Shown: positions 8,928 to 18,705, counted from the first letter of the stretch. The stretch is DNA of 64,000 nt from Shimia haliotis (GCF_900114415.1 NZ_FOSZ01000007.1:114085-178084), one strand, 5' to 3'. Numbers and translations: made by a program. Notes: generated from the letters alone by a model not told the origin.

Positions 8928-9277
8928 GCGACCGCCCTCCCGCGATTTGCGTAACGCACCCAGCGGGCGCGGCACGCGGGGTTGTCCAGAACCTCCTGAA
9001 TGGCGGCCTCAACGTGACCCTTGGCAAACCGGCCCTCGACCTGACCGCCTGCGGTCACGTGCAGCCCGCCCTCTTGGCGGCGAACCTCAACTGCGGGCGC
9101 AAAGCCGCGCAATCCCTGCAACGCCCGCCACATATCCTGCCGCACCTGATGCGCCATCGCCGCCCGCGCGCCATCCGGCAATACCGTGGATGCGGACACG
9201 TCAAACCGCGCTGTTGCCAATCGGCTCAGCGTCAGTGTGTCCCCATCACGCGTGATATGCCAGCGGGCTTTGGTCAC
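8924..9277 (-). CDS. hypothetical protein coupled to cupin gene
   Basis: A 117-residue cytoplasmic protein with a GTG start that overlaps the upstream cupin stop by 4 bp (GTGA) and a stop that overlaps the downstream secreted-protein start by 4 bp. It has no signal peptide. The central part (MAHQVRQDMWRALQGLRGFAP) is helical and the end is Arg-rich. No family recognised. The double 4-bp overlap strongly supports a real gene in one transcript with its neighbours. Confidence 0.78.
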   Translation of the reverse strand: MTKARWHITRDGDTLTLSRLATARFDVSASTVLPDGARAAMAHQVRQDMWRALQGLRGFAPAVEVRRQEGGLHVTAGGQVEGRFAKGHVEAAIQEVLDNPACRARWVRYANRGRAVA

Positions 9278-9675
9278 TCCGGCGCATCCTCGTCGCTTGT
9301 CTCAAACTCAGCGGGGCTGATGATCTCGATCAGCTCCAGATCATCGGAATGGCGCACCTCACGGTGCTTGATCCCCGGCGGCTGCAACACGCACGATCCC
9401 TCGCGCAGCACATGCTCGCCCTGCCCTTCATATTCAAACACCACCCAGCCTTTGGTCACATAGACCAACTGGAACTCAAGCTCATGGGAATGCCACGCCG
9501 CAGGGCTCTCCATACCCGGCACCGCTCGAATGACATGCGCGCCGAACTTGCCGGACGTGGCGTTTTGAATGCCAAGATCGCGATATTCAAAAAACGGACG
9601 CAACCCTTTGCCGACAAAGGCAGAGCTGTCGGCATGAGAAACGGTGAAAGCTTGGTTTTCCCAAAGCTGCGTCAT
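9274..9675 (-). CDS. cupin-domain protein
   Basis: A 133-residue single-domain cupin. The metal-binding motif 1 is visible as WHSHELEFQLVYVTKGW, and motif 2 as QPPGIKHRE. Such proteins bind a metal and serve as small-molecule dioxygenases, isomerases or sensors; no substrate can be given. GAGGGA precedes the ATG. It is the first gene after pccB, 106 bp downstream on the same strand. Confidence 0.88.
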   Translation of the reverse strand: MTQLWENQAFTVSHADSSAFVGKGLRPFFEYRDLGIQNATSGKFGAHVIRAVPGMESPAAWHSHELEFQLVYVTKGWVVFEYEGQGEHVLREGSCVLQPPGIKHREVRHSDDLELIEIISPAEFETSDEDAPE

Positions 9676-9739
9676 TTGTGGTTCCCTCTCGATCCGGTGG
9701 GCCGCGGCCGTCTGGGTGGGCGCATCGCGCCCGCCATGG

Positions 9740-9760
9740 GGCGGGCGGGCGCGGCCCGCC
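9740..9760 (-). terminator. G/C hairpin in pccB-cupin gap
   Basis: GGCGGGC pairs with GCCCGCC around a 7-base loop, 22-42 bp after the pccB stop. No T-run follows in either direction. It may reduce read-through or protect the pccB mRNA end. Confidence 0.4.
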
Positions 9761-9781
9761 GCTGACGCGACGGGCAAAGTT

Positions 9782-11314
9782 TTACAACGGAATGTTGTCG
9801 TGCTTCTTCCACGGGTTCTCGAGCTTCTTATTGCGAAGGCTCGCGAACGCACGGCTCACGCGCTTGCGTGTGCTTTGCGGCATGATCACCTCGTCGATAA
9901 AGCCCCTCTCAGCCGCCACAAACGGCGTCGCAAACCGCTCTTCATAGTCCTGCGTGTGGGCCGCGATCTTCTCGGCGTTACCAAGGTCCGCACGGTGGAT
10001 GATCTCGGTTGCGCCTTTCGCGCCCATCACCGCGATCTCCGCAGTCGGCCACGCATAGTTGAAATCACCACGCAGGTGCTTAGACGCCATCACGTCATAA
10101 GCGCCACCATAGGCTTTGCGCGTGATCACTGTCACTTTCGGCACGGTTGCTTCGCCATAAGCAAACAACAGCTTCGCACCGTGCTTGATCACGCCACCAT
10201 ACTCCTGGCTTGTCCCAGGCAAGAAGCCAGGCACGTCCACCAATGTCAGGATCGGAATTTCAAAACAGTCGCAGAAGCGCACAAACCGCGCCGCTTTGCG
10301 CGAGCTGTCAATGTCCAGACACCCGGCCAGAACCATCGGCTGGTTCGCCACAATACCCACGGTCTGCCCTTCCAGACGGATGAAACCGATCAGGATGTTC
10401 TTGGCGTAATCTTCCTGAATTTCATAGAAATCGCCTTCGTCCGCGACCTTCGCGATCAGCTCTTTCATATCATACGGCGTGTTCGGGTTTTCCGGCACCA
10501 GCGTATCAAGGCTCGACTCAAGCCGGCCTGGCTCGTCAAAGAACGGGCGCACAGGCGGCTTTTCGCGGTTGTTGAGCGGCAGGAAGTCCACCAGACGGCG
10601 CACTTCGGCCAAGGCCTCAACATCGTTCTCAAACGCTCCATCCGCGACCGAGGATTTCTTGGTGTGGGTCGAAGCACCACCCAGTTCTTCGGCGGTCACA
10701 ACCTCATTGGTCACAGTCTTCACCACGTCGGGACCGGTCACGAACATATAGGACGTGTCTTTCACCATAAAGATGAAGTCGGTCATCGCGGGCGAATACA
10801 CGGCACCACCGGCACAGGGGCCCATGATCACGGAAATCTGCGGCACCACGCCCGAGGCCATGATATTGCGTTGGAACACTTCCGCGTAGCCGGCCAGCGA
10901 GTCGACGCCTTCCTGAATACGCGCACCACCCGAGTCGTTCAGACCGATAATCGGCGCGCCATTCTGGATCGCCATATCCTGAATTTTGCAAATTTTCTGC
11001 GCATGGGTTTCCGACAAGGATCCACCAAAAACGGTGAAGTCCTGAGAGAACACATAGACCATACGACCGTTGATCGTACCCCAGCCCGTGATCACACCGT
11101 CACCTGCAGGCTTTTGATTTTCCATGCCAAATTCTGTGCAGCGATGGGTTTTGAACATGTCAAACTCTTCGAAACTGCCCTCATCAAGCAACAGCTCAAT
11201 GCGTTCCCGCGCCGTCAGCTTGCCCTTGGCGTGCTGACTGTCGATGCGGCGCTGACCACCTCCCAGACGGGCGGTTTCACGGCGTTCTTCAAGTTGATGG
11301 AGGATATCTTTCAT
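9782..11314 (-). CDS. pccB: propionyl-CoA carboxylase beta subunit (carboxyltransferase)
   Basis: A 510-residue carboxyltransferase chain that transfers the carboxyl group from carboxybiotin on PccA to propionyl-CoA. N- and C-terminal crotonase-like halves are present. The CoA/oxyanion glycines are seen as GGARIQEGV and CAGGAVY in the first half, and [12 protein letters not shown] and AYGGAYDVM in the second. The length and the [11 protein letters not shown] start are typical of PccB. Putative PccR-type sites lie 66-123 bp upstream of the ATG, so induction by propionyl-CoA through PccR is likely. The first ATG after the operators is used; GGGG precedes it. Confidence 0.97.
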   Translation of the reverse strand: MKDILHQLEERRETARLGGGQRRIDSQHAKGKLTARERIELLLDEGSFEEFDMFKTHRCTEFGMENQKPAGDGVITGWGTINGRMVYVFSQDFTVFGGSLSETHAQKICKIQDMAIQNGAPIIGLNDSGGARIQEGVDSLAGYAEVFQRNIMASGVVPQISVIMGPCAGGAVYSPAMTDFIFMVKDTSYMFVTGPDVVKTVTNEVVTAEELGGASTHTKKSSVADGAFENDVEALAEVRRLVDFLPLNNREKPPVRPFFDEPGRLESSLDTLVPENPNTPYDMKELIAKVADEGDFYEIQEDYAKNILIGFIRLEGQTVGIVANQPMVLAGCLDIDSSRKAARFVRFCDCFEIPILTLVDVPGFLPGTSQEYGGVIKHGAKLLFAYGEATVPKVTVITRKAYGGAYDVMASKHLRGDFNYAWPTAEIAVMGAKGATEIIHRADLGNAEKIAAHTQDYEERFATPFVAAERGFIDEVIMPQSTRKRVSRAFASLRNKKLENPWKKHDNIPL

Positions 11315-11379
11315 AGCAGGACCCCTGTAATTTGAGGCTGACCATAGACCTGCATGCTGCACTGCAAAAGGATTTTCCC

Positions 11380-11437
11380 GCAAATTTGCAAAACCGCCTC
11401 ACGTCAAGCTGAGTAAATTGCAAATTAGCAAATATTT
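11380..11437. promoter_or_regulatory. candidate PccR operator sites upstream of pccB
   Basis: Two A/T-rich repeats stand out in the 177-bp divergent region: GCAAATTTGCAAAA (11380-11393) and AAATTGCAAATTAGCAAATA (11415-11434). Both contain two TTTGC half-sites spaced by eight bases. PccR of Rhodobacter sphaeroides is known to bind TTTGCAAA-type repeats at pccB. Here the regulator gene is adjacent, which supports the call. A weaker TGCAAAA lies at 11363-11369. Confidence 0.75.
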
Positions 11438-11491
11438 TACAGTTTAATCACCCCATGGACATTTGCCCCACGCACCCCTACCTCTTACAAT

Positions 11492-12706
11492 ATGAATGAT
11501 CATTCACCGTCAAAATTTCTGGACCGCTCCACCCCGCCCAACATCGCCACGCTGATCCTGCTGGCAGGTGTTTCGGCGCTGTGCATGAACATCTTCCTGC
11601 CCAGCCTGCCGTCGATGACGGAATACTTCGACACGGATTACGGCGTGATGCAGTTGTCGATTGCTGTCTATTTGGCCGTGAACGCGGTGCTTCAAATTGT
11701 GGTGGGGCCAATCTCTGACAAGTTCGGACGCCGCCCGGTGATCCTGTGGGGTCTGGTAATCTTTCTCGTGGCCACCATAGGCTGTATCTACGCCCCCAAT
11801 GCCGCTATTTTCCTGACTTTCCGCATGCTTCAAGCCGCCGTGGTCGTCGCGATGGTGCTGTCACGCGCGGTGGTGCGCGATATGGTTCCCGCCGATCAGG
11901 CCGCCTCGATGATCGGCTATGTCACAATGGGCATGACAGTTGTGCCCATGCTTGGCCCCGCGCTCGGCGGCGTGCTCGACCAATACTTCGGATGGCAAGC
12001 CTCATTCTGGATGCTTTTCTTTGCGGGCCTCGCGGTGCTGTGGCTCACGTGGCGCGACCTTGGCGAAACCAAGTCGTCCTCCGGCTTGTCTTTGGCACAG
12101 CAATTCCGCGAATACCCCGAGCTCCTGCTCAGCCCGCGTTTCTGGGGCTTCTCGCTTGCCAACGGTTTCACCTCCGGTGCCTTCTTCGCCTACCTCGGCG
12201 GCGCGCCCTTTGTGGCCACAGAACTTTTCGGCATGACCTCTGCAGAGATGGGCATCTATTTCGGTGCGCCTGCGGTCGGCTATTTCATCGGCAACTTCCT
12301 CTCGGGCCGATACTCCGCCCGCTTTGGCGTCAACCATATGGTGCTCGCAGGTTGTGCGATCTGCGGCATGGGTGTCGCAATCTCGCTGACCACATTCTTG
12401 TCGGGCAACGGATCGGCAGAGGTCTTTTTCGGCTTCATGACACTGGTTGGCATCGGCAACGGCTTGGCAATTCCGAATGCCACCGCAGGCGCCCTTTCAG
12501 TGCGCCCTCACCTCGCCGGCACAGCATCGGGCCTCACAGGCGCGATCATGATCGGCGGCGGGGCCGCGCTCTCAGCCCTCGCTGGCGCCCTGCTCAGCGC
12601 CGAGACTGGCGCCTTCCCGCTCCTGATCCTGATGCTAGCCACCAGCCTCTCAGGGCTCTGCGCAATTCTTCTGGTTATCCGTCGCGAAAAACAGCTCGGC
12701 CTCTGA
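11492..12706 (+). CDS. Bcr/CflA-type MFS multidrug exporter
   Basis: A 404-residue 12-helix transporter. The MFS motif A is seen between helices 2 and 3 (GPISDKFGRRPVILWG). The early IFLPSLPSM motif and RMLQAAVVVAMVLSRAVVRD are typical of the Bcr/CflA drug-proton antiporter branch. It diverges from pccB, sharing the putative PccR sites, and is followed by pccR at 95 bp. A link of the exporter to propionate metabolism is only inferred from location. The ribosome-binding site is weak. Confidence 0.92.
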   Translation: MNDHSPSKFLDRSTPPNIATLILLAGVSALCMNIFLPSLPSMTEYFDTDYGVMQLSIAVYLAVNAVLQIVVGPISDKFGRRPVILWGLVIFLVATIGCIYAPNAAIFLTFRMLQAAVVVAMVLSRAVVRDMVPADQAASMIGYVTMGMTVVPMLGPALGGVLDQYFGWQASFWMLFFAGLAVLWLTWRDLGETKSSSGLSLAQQFREYPELLLSPRFWGFSLANGFTSGAFFAYLGGAPFVATELFGMTSAEMGIYFGAPAVGYFIGNFLSGRYSARFGVNHMVLAGCAICGMGVAISLTTFLSGNGSAEVFFGFMTLVGIGNGLAIPNATAGALSVRPHLAGTASGLTGAIMIGGGAALSALAGALLSAETGAFPLLILMLATSLSGLCAILLVIRREKQLGL

Positions 12707-12757
12707 CGAGAGGCAAGACCATTCGCCGCAGTCCGCCACCCCCCCCTAGCGCGGGAC

Positions 12758-12788
12758 ACTTTGCAAAGTTATCTTTGCATCTATGCAA
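12758..12788 (+). promoter_or_regulatory. candidate PccR autoregulatory site
   Basis: ACTTTGCAAAGT (12758-12769, palindromic) is followed by TTTGCAT (12774-12780) and ATGCAA (12783-12788). They sit 14-44 bp before the pccR ATG and match the half-sites upstream of pccB. The position over the likely promoter suggests autoregulation. Confidence 0.72.
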
Positions 12789-12801
12789 GGGGGAGGATTC
12801 T

Positions 12802-14202
12802 ATGCCGACGCAGAAACTCTACGCAGGCGCAAAACTTCGCGAAATCCGCACACGGCTTGACCTGACGCAAAAAGACTTCGCCCAGAAACTCGGGGTCTCT
12901 CTGCCCTATTTGAACCAGATGGAAAACAACAACCGTCCGGTCTCAACCACGGTTGTGCTCGCCCTCGCACAGGAATTCGGCCTTGATGTAACCGAACTGT
13001 CCGCCGGAGACAGCGAACGCCTCGTGAGCGACATGCGCGAGGCTCTTGCCGATCCGGTTCTGGCCGAAGTCTCCGCCCCGCTTGCCGACCTGCGACTGAC
13101 CGCGTCAAACGCCCCCGCTCTGGCCCGCGCGTTTCTAGAGTTGCACCGCGCATACCGCCAAACCCACGAGCGCCTTGCCTCACTGGATGAGGCCCTCGGT
13201 CGCTCCGACGTTCAGGCTCAGGCCAGTCCGTGGGACGAGGTGCGCGACTTCTTCCACTATTGCGACAACTACATCGACGCGGTTGACCGCGCTGCTGAAC
13301 ACTTCGCCAGTTCTGCCGCGGAAAAGGGCGGCATCCGCGCCGCCGCCATTGCCGCGCTTCAGGCCCGCGGCATCACCGTGGCCTTCACCGACATCGACGC
13401 CCTGCGCGACTTCGACGCCAAAGGCCAAACCCTGCAAATCTCGCGCTACGCCCAACCCGAAACCCAAACCTTCCAACTCTTGCTGCAAGTCGCTCTTTTG
13501 CAAAGCGACAAACTCTTGGAAGCCACCCTCGATTTCGCCCGCTTCCAAACCGACGCCGCGCGCTCTATCGCCAAGATCGGCCTCGCCAACTACTTCGCAG
13601 GCGCGGCCCTTATGCCATACAGTGAGTTTCTTGCCACAGCGCATGAGACCCGCCACGATCTCGAACTTCTGTCCAACCGTTTTGGCGCGTCGATTGAGCA
13701 GGTCGCACACCGGCTCTCCACCCTGCAACGCCCCGGAAACAAAGGAATTCCTTTTTTCTTTGTGCGCGTCGATCAGGCCGGCACCATCACCAAACGTCAC
13801 TCCGCCACCCGCCTGCAATTCGCCCGCTTCGGCGGCGCTTGCCCGCTCTGGAACGTCCATCGGGCCTTTGAAACGCCAGGCCATTTCCTGCGCCAACTCG
13901 CCGAAACCCCTGACGGCGTGCGCTACATTTCACTGGCCCGCGATGTGTCCAAATCCGGCGGCCACTTCGGCGCGCCGGTGCGTCGCTACGCCATCGCCTT
14001 GGGCTGTGAAATCCGCCACGCCGACGCACTGGTCTATGCTGACCACATGGAACTGGACAACCCACAAGCCTTTGAACCCATTGGCATCTCCTGTCGCATC
14101 TGCGAGCGCGCCGACTGCCACCAGCGCTCTGTACCACCGCTGGAACGCCGCCTGACCATCAATGAAAACGCCCGTGGGGTTTTGCCATACGAGGTCGGCT
14201 GA
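12802..14202 (+). CDS. pccR: short-chain fatty acyl-CoA regulator PccR (XRE family)
   Basis: A 466-residue regulator. The N-terminal XRE helix-turn-helix (LREIRTRLDLTQKDFAQKLG, then VSLPYLNQMENNNRPVS) covers about residues 8-62. An IrrE/ImmA-like middle domain follows, though its HExxH is altered (ATAHETRHD). The C-terminal ScfR/DUF2083 domain has a Cys cluster (SCRICERADCHQR) near residue 435. ScfR proteins sense acyl-CoAs; PccR senses propionyl-CoA and controls pccB. Adjacency to pccB and the TTTGCAAA-type sites make this assignment firm by context. A strong GGGGGAGGA precedes the ATG. The stop overlaps the next start (TGATG). Confidence 0.93.
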   Translation: MPTQKLYAGAKLREIRTRLDLTQKDFAQKLGVSLPYLNQMENNNRPVSTTVVLALAQEFGLDVTELSAGDSERLVSDMREALADPVLAEVSAPLADLRLTASNAPALARAFLELHRAYRQTHERLASLDEALGRSDVQAQASPWDEVRDFFHYCDNYIDAVDRAAEHFASSAAEKGGIRAAAIAALQARGITVAFTDIDALRDFDAKGQTLQISRYAQPETQTFQLLLQVALLQSDKLLEATLDFARFQTDAARSIAKIGLANYFAGAALMPYSEFLATAHETRHDLELLSNRFGASIEQVAHRLSTLQRPGNKGIPFFFVRVDQAGTITKRHSATRLQFARFGGACPLWNVHRAFETPGHFLRQLAETPDGVRYISLARDVSKSGGHFGAPVRRYAIALGCEIRHADALVYADHMELDNPQAFEPIGISCRICERADCHQRSVPPLERRLTINENARGVLPYEVG

Positions 14203-15023
14203 TGCGCCTCGCTTTCCGCCTCTTGTCGCTGACCATCATGCTGGCCTTTGCCGCAGTGACACTGGCGGGGCCAGCCGAACGCGTGATCCTCTACCCGTTT
14301 GACAGCACCCAAGTCAGCCCGACCGACGCAGGTCTTCCGCAAATCACAGAGCACCAACTGGCAGTTGGTGACAGCACCATCATCATCTGGACCGCGCCGC
14401 CGCGCAACGGCAAGCCTGTGATCTTTTATCTGCATGGCAATGCGGGCAATCTCGCCAATCGCGCTGGCCGGTTCCGCCGTTTCACAGAACGCGGATATGG
14501 CCTCATTGCGCTGGCTTACCCCGGCAGCAGCGGCAGCACAGGAACCCCGTCCGAGGCCAGCCTCACACAAGTCGCAGCCTTGGTCTGGAGTGCGCAGAAA
14601 TCACTCCTGCCTAATCATCGGTTCAACACGGTCATATATGGAGAAAGCCTCGGCACCGCCGTTTCACTGCACCTCACCTCAATCGCGCCCACGCCCCCAA
14701 CAGCCATAGCCCTCGAGGCCCCGTTCACATCCATTCCCGCCATGGCGGACCATCACTACCCCGGCACCGGAGAGCTGGCAAAACGTCTGCAAAATCAATG
14801 GGACAGCCTCACCGCCGCCAAATCCGTCACCGTGCCCCTGTTTATCATTCACGGCACCAACGACACGCTGATCCCCATAGAAATGGGGCGGCAAATCCAC
14901 GCTGCCGCCCCGTCCAGTTCAAAACAATTTCTCGCGGTGAAAGGCGCCGGTCACACCGACCTCTGGCGCTCAGACACCCTGCCAAAGCTCTACGCCTTTA
15001 TCGATCAATTCGCTTTCAGATAG
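14202..15023 (+). CDS. secreted alpha/beta hydrolase
   Basis: A 273-residue alpha/beta-hydrolase with an N-terminal signal or anchor segment (LLSLTIMLAFAAVTLAGPA). The oxyanion region is FYLHGNAGN, the nucleophile elbow GESLG (Ser in YGESLGTAV), the acid Asp in HGTNDTLIP and the histidine in GAGHTDLW. It resembles the family of BEM46/YfhR-like serine hydrolases. It probably acts in the periplasm or at the membrane. It shares the TGATG junction with pccR, so it is likely expressed with it, though a role in propionate use is not evident. Confidence 0.9.
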   Translation: MRLAFRLLSLTIMLAFAAVTLAGPAERVILYPFDSTQVSPTDAGLPQITEHQLAVGDSTIIIWTAPPRNGKPVIFYLHGNAGNLANRAGRFRRFTERGYGLIALAYPGSSGSTGTPSEASLTQVAALVWSAQKSLLPNHRFNTVIYGESLGTAVSLHLTSIAPTPPTAIALEAPFTSIPAMADHHYPGTGELAKRLQNQWDSLTAAKSVTVPLFIIHGTNDTLIPIEMGRQIHAAAPSSSKQFLAVKGAGHTDLWRSDTLPKLYAFIDQFAFR

Positions 15024-15244
15024 GCGTAGATCTCGTCTTTCAGAGCCCCGCGCCGCTTGCGCAAATCCACCTCGGACAACTCTTCGCGTGGCGCCACATT
15101 GGTCTCCGCCGCGTGCACCTTGCGGTTCAGCTCGTGATACTCGCCCGCCATCTTCGCAAAATGCGCATCATCGACTTTCAGCGTGCTCATCTTTTCGACG
15201 AATTCCGGGAATTCTTCGGCCAGCTCATGGGGTGTGTTCGCCAT
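15005..15244 (-). CDS. YdcH-family protein (DUF465)
   Basis: A 79-residue, highly charged, all-helical protein beginning MANTPHELAEEFPEF, with FAKMAGEYHELNRKVHAAET and LRKRRGALKDEIYAYLK. This is the length and pattern of DUF465/YdcH proteins, which form short coiled-coil hairpins and have no known activity. The start codon in the A-rich context after AAAAAA is chosen because the upstream in-frame residues do not fit the family. Its 3' end overlaps the convergent hydrolase gene by 19 bp. Confidence 0.87.
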   Translation of the reverse strand: MANTPHELAEEFPEFVEKMSTLKVDDAHFAKMAGEYHELNRKVHAAETNVAPREELSEVDLRKRRGALKDEIYAYLKAN

Positions 15245-15335
15245 TTTTTTGCGCTCCTCTGCAAATGTCACAAGGAGACTAGGCGACATTCCGCGCACTT
15301 ACTTTGACCCCGATCAAATGGGCGCGGCACTAAGG

Positions 15336-16991
15336 CTATCTTTGTGCCGTTTCCCAATTTGGATTGAACCACGGTTCCGCATTGGACGCAGGCAACCGAC
15401 GCCCAAGGATGTGATCGGAGGCCTTCTCTCCGGTCATGATCGACGGGCCATTGAGATTGCCGTTGGTGATCCGCGGGAAAATAGAACTATCAGCCACCCG
15501 CAACCCATCCACGCCAATCACGCGACACTCCGGATCAACCACTGCCGTCGGGTCATCCACCGCCCCCATTTTGCAAGTGCCACAAGGGTGATAGGCGCTC
15601 TCGGCATGCTGGCGGATAAAACTGTCCAGCTCATCGTCGCTCTGCAACGCCTCGCCCGGCTGGATTTCATGCTTCACAAAGGGCTTGATGGCGTCCTGTG
15701 CGAAAATTTCCCGTGTCAGACGTAGGCAGGCTCGGAAATCCTCCCAGTCCTGCTCCGTCGACATATAGTTAAAGAAGATATGCGGCGCTTCCTTTGGATC
15801 GGACGAAGTCAACGTCACAGCCCCGCGAGACGGCGACCGCATCGGGCCGACGTGCGCTTGAAATCCGTGCCCCTCAGCCGGCGCCTGCCCGTCATAGCGC
15901 ACCGCAATCGGCAAGAAGTGATACTGGATGTCCGGATACTTTATCCCTGCCCGCGAGCGGATAAATCCGGCACTCTCAAATTGATTGGACGCGCCCAGCC
16001 CCTTCTTCGCAAAGAGCCACTTCGCACCAACCAACGCTTTGCCGAAAAGGTTGAAATACTTATACAACGTGATCGGCTGCGTGCAGGCCATCTGCATATA
16101 GACCTCAAGGTGGTCCTGCAAATTCTGCCCGACGCCAGCGCGATCCGCGACCACGTCAATACCGTGTTCCGCCAGATGCGCCGCCGGTCCGATCCCCGAC
16201 AACATCAACAGCTTCGGAGAATTGATCGAGCTTGCCGCCAAAATCACCTCGGCATTGGCACGCACAACCTGCACCTGCCCGCCGCGTTCGATCTCCACGC
16301 CCACCGCGCGGCCGTTCTCGATGACAACCTTGCGCGCCAACCCTTTGATCAGGTCGCAATTTTCGCGCTTCAACGCGGGCTTCAGATACGCATTCGCCGC
16401 CGACCAGCGCCGCCCCTTGTAGACGGTCATGTCCATCGGGCCAAAGCCCTCTTGCTGCGCGCCGTTGTAGTCATCCGTCACCGGATACCCAGCCTGTCGA
16501 CCGGCCTCCACAAAGGCCGCATGCAGCGGATTGTCCCTCGGCCCGCGGCTCACATGCAATGGGCCGTCTTTGCCCCGCCATTCCGGATCACCGCCCTGGC
16601 CACTTTCATGCCAGTGCTCCATGCGTTTGAAGTAGGGCAACACATCGGCGTAATTCCACCCCGTGGCGCCGCTCTCGGCCCAATGTTCATAGTCGCCTGC
16701 ATGCCCACGCACATAGACCATACCGTTGATGGAACTCGATCCGCCAATCACCTTGCCCCGCGGACACACAAGCTTGCGCCCACCGAGCCCTGGTTCCGGC
16801 GCACTCATATAGCCCCAATCATAGGTCTTCATATTCATCGGATAACTCAGCGCCGCCGGCATCTGGATCAGCGGCCCCGCATCCGTGCCGCCATGCTCAA
16901 TCACCAGAACCGATTTGCCAGCCTCACTCAGGCGGTACGCCATCGCACAGCCCGCGCTTCCTGCGCCTACTATCACATAATCCGCCTGCAT
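15336..16991 (-). CDS. betA: choline dehydrogenase
   Basis: A 551-residue GMC oxidoreductase. It has the FAD dinucleotide-binding motif at the N-terminus ([17 protein letters not shown]), the GMC signatures [20 protein letters not shown] and [26 protein letters not shown] [17 protein letters not shown], and the C-terminal [11 protein letters not shown] with [10 protein letters not shown]. It oxidises choline to betaine aldehyde at the membrane. The neighbours betB and betI fix the function. The ATG at 16991 is preferred over one at 17000 because AAGGGG lies nine bases upstream. A stem-loop terminator of betB sits just before it, so betA expression may be lower or separately driven. Confidence 0.95.
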   Translation of the reverse strand: MQADYVIVGAGSAGCAMAYRLSEAGKSVLVIEHGGTDAGPLIQMPAALSYPMNMKTYDWGYMSAPEPGLGGRKLVCPRGKVIGGSSSINGMVYVRGHAGDYEHWAESGATGWNYADVLPYFKRMEHWHESGQGGDPEWRGKDGPLHVSRGPRDNPLHAAFVEAGRQAGYPVTDDYNGAQQEGFGPMDMTVYKGRRWSAANAYLKPALKRENCDLIKGLARKVVIENGRAVGVEIERGGQVQVVRANAEVILAASSINSPKLLMLSGIGPAAHLAEHGIDVVADRAGVGQNLQDHLEVYMQMACTQPITLYKYFNLFGKALVGAKWLFAKKGLGASNQFESAGFIRSRAGIKYPDIQYHFLPIAVRYDGQAPAEGHGFQAHVGPMRSPSRGAVTLTSSDPKEAPHIFFNYMSTEQDWEDFRACLRLTREIFAQDAIKPFVKHEIQPGEALQSDDELDSFIRQHAESAYHPCGTCKMGAVDDPTAVVDPECRVIGVDGLRVADSSIFPRITNGNLNGPSIMTGEKASDHILGRRLPASNAEPWFNPNWETAQR

Positions 16992-17018
16992 CAGACGCAT
17001 CCCCTTGAACTTGAAAAA

Positions 17019-17039
17019 CCCGACCTACTGACGGTCGGG
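17019..17039 (-). terminator. Rho-independent terminator between betB and betA
   Basis: CCCGACC pairs with GGTCGGG around a 7-base loop; reading on the minus strand a TTTTTC run follows directly. It is 49 bp after the betB stop and 28 bp before the betA start, so it would attenuate read-through from betB into betA. Confidence 0.7.
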
Positions 17040-17088
17040 GGGAGTGGATGGGCGGCCATCAATCGACCGGCCCACGCCGCAAACGCCA

Positions 17089-18540
17089 TCAGAACGGCGC
17101 CTCAACATCGCCCATGCGCACATAGACGGATTTCACTTGGCTATAGTGGTTGATCGCCTCTTTGGAATTTTCGCGCCCGACACCGCTGTTTTTCACCCCG
17201 CCAAACGGCGCCTCCACCGGCGCGTCATTGTAGGAGTTGATGAAACAGCTGCCCGCTTCCAATTTGCCGATCACACGGTGACCACGGCTCAGATCGGACG
17301 TGAACACCCCCGCCGACAAGCCAAACTCGGTGGCATTGGCGCGCGCGATCACCTCTTCTTCAGTGTCAAAATCCAGCACCGACATCACAGGGCCAAAAAT
17401 CTCTTCACGCGCGATCGTCATGTCATCTGTCACATCGGCAAACACCGTCGGCTCCAGATAGAAACCCGGACGCTCGATCCGGCCGCCGCCGCACACCAGC
17501 CGCGCTCCTTCTTCCTTGCCCTTGGCCATATACCCCAGAACAATGTCCATCTGACGCGCGCTCGCCATCGGGCCAAAACTCGTGGCCTCATCCAACGGAT
17601 CACCAATCACCGCATCGCCCAACCGTTCCGCAAGGCGTTTCAGGAATTTTTCCTTGATGTCCTTTTGCACAAAGACCCGCGTACCGTTGCTGCACACCTG
17701 ACCGGAGCTGTAAAAGTTCGCCAGAATTGCACCGCCCACGGCGTTTTCGACATCCGCATCATCAAAAATGATCAGGGGGGATTTGCCGCCCAGCTCCATC
17801 GTCACATGTTTCAGATGGCTGGCCGCCGCCGCATAGACCTTCTTGCCCGTCGGCACTGATCCGGTGAGGCTTACTTTGTCCACCCGCGGATCATTGACCA
17901 AGGCACCGCCAACTTCGCCCATGCCCTGCACCACATTGTAAACACCGGCTGGTACACCGGCCTCATGCAGGATTTCCGCCACCTTAAGGGCGCACATCGG
18001 CGTCGTTTCCGAGGGCTTGAACACCATTGCATTGCCACAGGCCAACGCCGGCGCGCCTTTCCAGCAAGCAATCTGCGTCGGGTAATTCCAAGCCCCGATG
18101 CCCACGCAAACCCCCAACGGCTCGCGCACGGTATACACCCAATCGTCTCCCAACGGGATGTGCTCGCCGGTCAGGCTGGCCGCCAGACCGCCAAAATACT
18201 CCAGAGCATCCGCGCCACTTGTCGCATCCACCGCGATGGTTTCCTGATAGGGCTTGCCGGTGTCGTATGTTTCCAGAACCGACAGTTCATGATTGCGCTC
18301 CATGATCATGGCCGCCGCCCGCGTCAAAATCCGCCCACGGTCCCGTCCCGACATCGCCGCCCAGACCTTCTGTGCTGCCTTGGCACTCTCCAAAGCGCGC
18401 TCAATGATTTCCGGTGTTGCGGCATAAACCGTTCCGATCACCTCACCAGTGGCCGGATAAACAATCTCAATCGGCGTGCCGTTGGTGTCTTCAACATATT
18501 CGCCGCCAATAAAATGGCTCGCTGTGGGTTGCAGCTGCAT
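17089..18540 (-). CDS. betB: betaine aldehyde dehydrogenase
   Basis: A 483-residue NAD(P)-dependent aldehyde dehydrogenase that oxidises betaine aldehyde to glycine betaine, an osmoprotectant. Seen are the cofactor motif [15 protein letters not shown], the general-base Glu in MELGGKSPL, and the catalytic Cys in [12 protein letters not shown]. The end motif [15 protein letters not shown] is typical of BetB. The start at [10 protein letters not shown] has GAGGAG in front and matches family length. It is divergent from betI, with a perfect inverted repeat in the shared region. Confidence 0.96.
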   Translation of the reverse strand: MQLQPTASHFIGGEYVEDTNGTPIEIVYPATGEVIGTVYAATPEIIERALESAKAAQKVWAAMSGRDRGRILTRAAAMIMERNHELSVLETYDTGKPYQETIAVDATSGADALEYFGGLAASLTGEHIPLGDDWVYTVREPLGVCVGIGAWNYPTQIACWKGAPALACGNAMVFKPSETTPMCALKVAEILHEAGVPAGVYNVVQGMGEVGGALVNDPRVDKVSLTGSVPTGKKVYAAAASHLKHVTMELGGKSPLIIFDDADVENAVGGAILANFYSSGQVCSNGTRVFVQKDIKEKFLKRLAERLGDAVIGDPLDEATSFGPMASARQMDIVLGYMAKGKEEGARLVCGGGRIERPGFYLEPTVFADVTDDMTIAREEIFGPVMSVLDFDTEEEVIARANATEFGLSAGVFTSDLSRGHRVIGKLEAGSCFINSYNDAPVEAPFGGVKNSGVGRENSKEAINHYSQVKSVYVRMGDVEAPF

Positions 18541-18628
18541 CGCGCGCTCCTCGCAAATTGCGCCCCTCAGGGCACCAGAATCCCTCCGGAGACTCTCCGG
18601 TGCCGAAAACCCTAGCACCGCCCATTCA

Positions 18629-18652
18629 TTTTTTAAATGCTCATTTAAAAAA
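18629..18652. promoter_or_regulatory. perfect inverted repeat, likely BetI operator
   Basis: Arms TTTTTTAAATG and CATTTAAAAAA (11 bp each, 2-bp centre) form a perfect A/T-rich palindrome. It lies 89 bp before betB and 54 bp before betI, in the divergent promoter region. BetI, a TetR-type repressor relieved by choline, is the expected ligand; binding is inferred from position and symmetry. Confidence 0.72.
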
Positions 18653-18705
18653 TTTATTTGAACGCCAATATTGCCTACACCCCCTACTCCCGTCACAGTG
18701 GCGCC

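Noticed and set aside
11746..12801. N-terminal extension of pccR over the exporter gene
   Set aside because: The frame is open upstream of the XRE start but runs through the MFS gene on the same strand; the ATG at 12802 has a strong ribosome-binding site and begins the helix-turn-helix domain.
15780..17153. Open frame of 457 codons opposite betA
   Set aside because: Antisense noise: betA on the minus strand has complete GMC motifs; the plus-strand product is Arg/His-rich and without a family.
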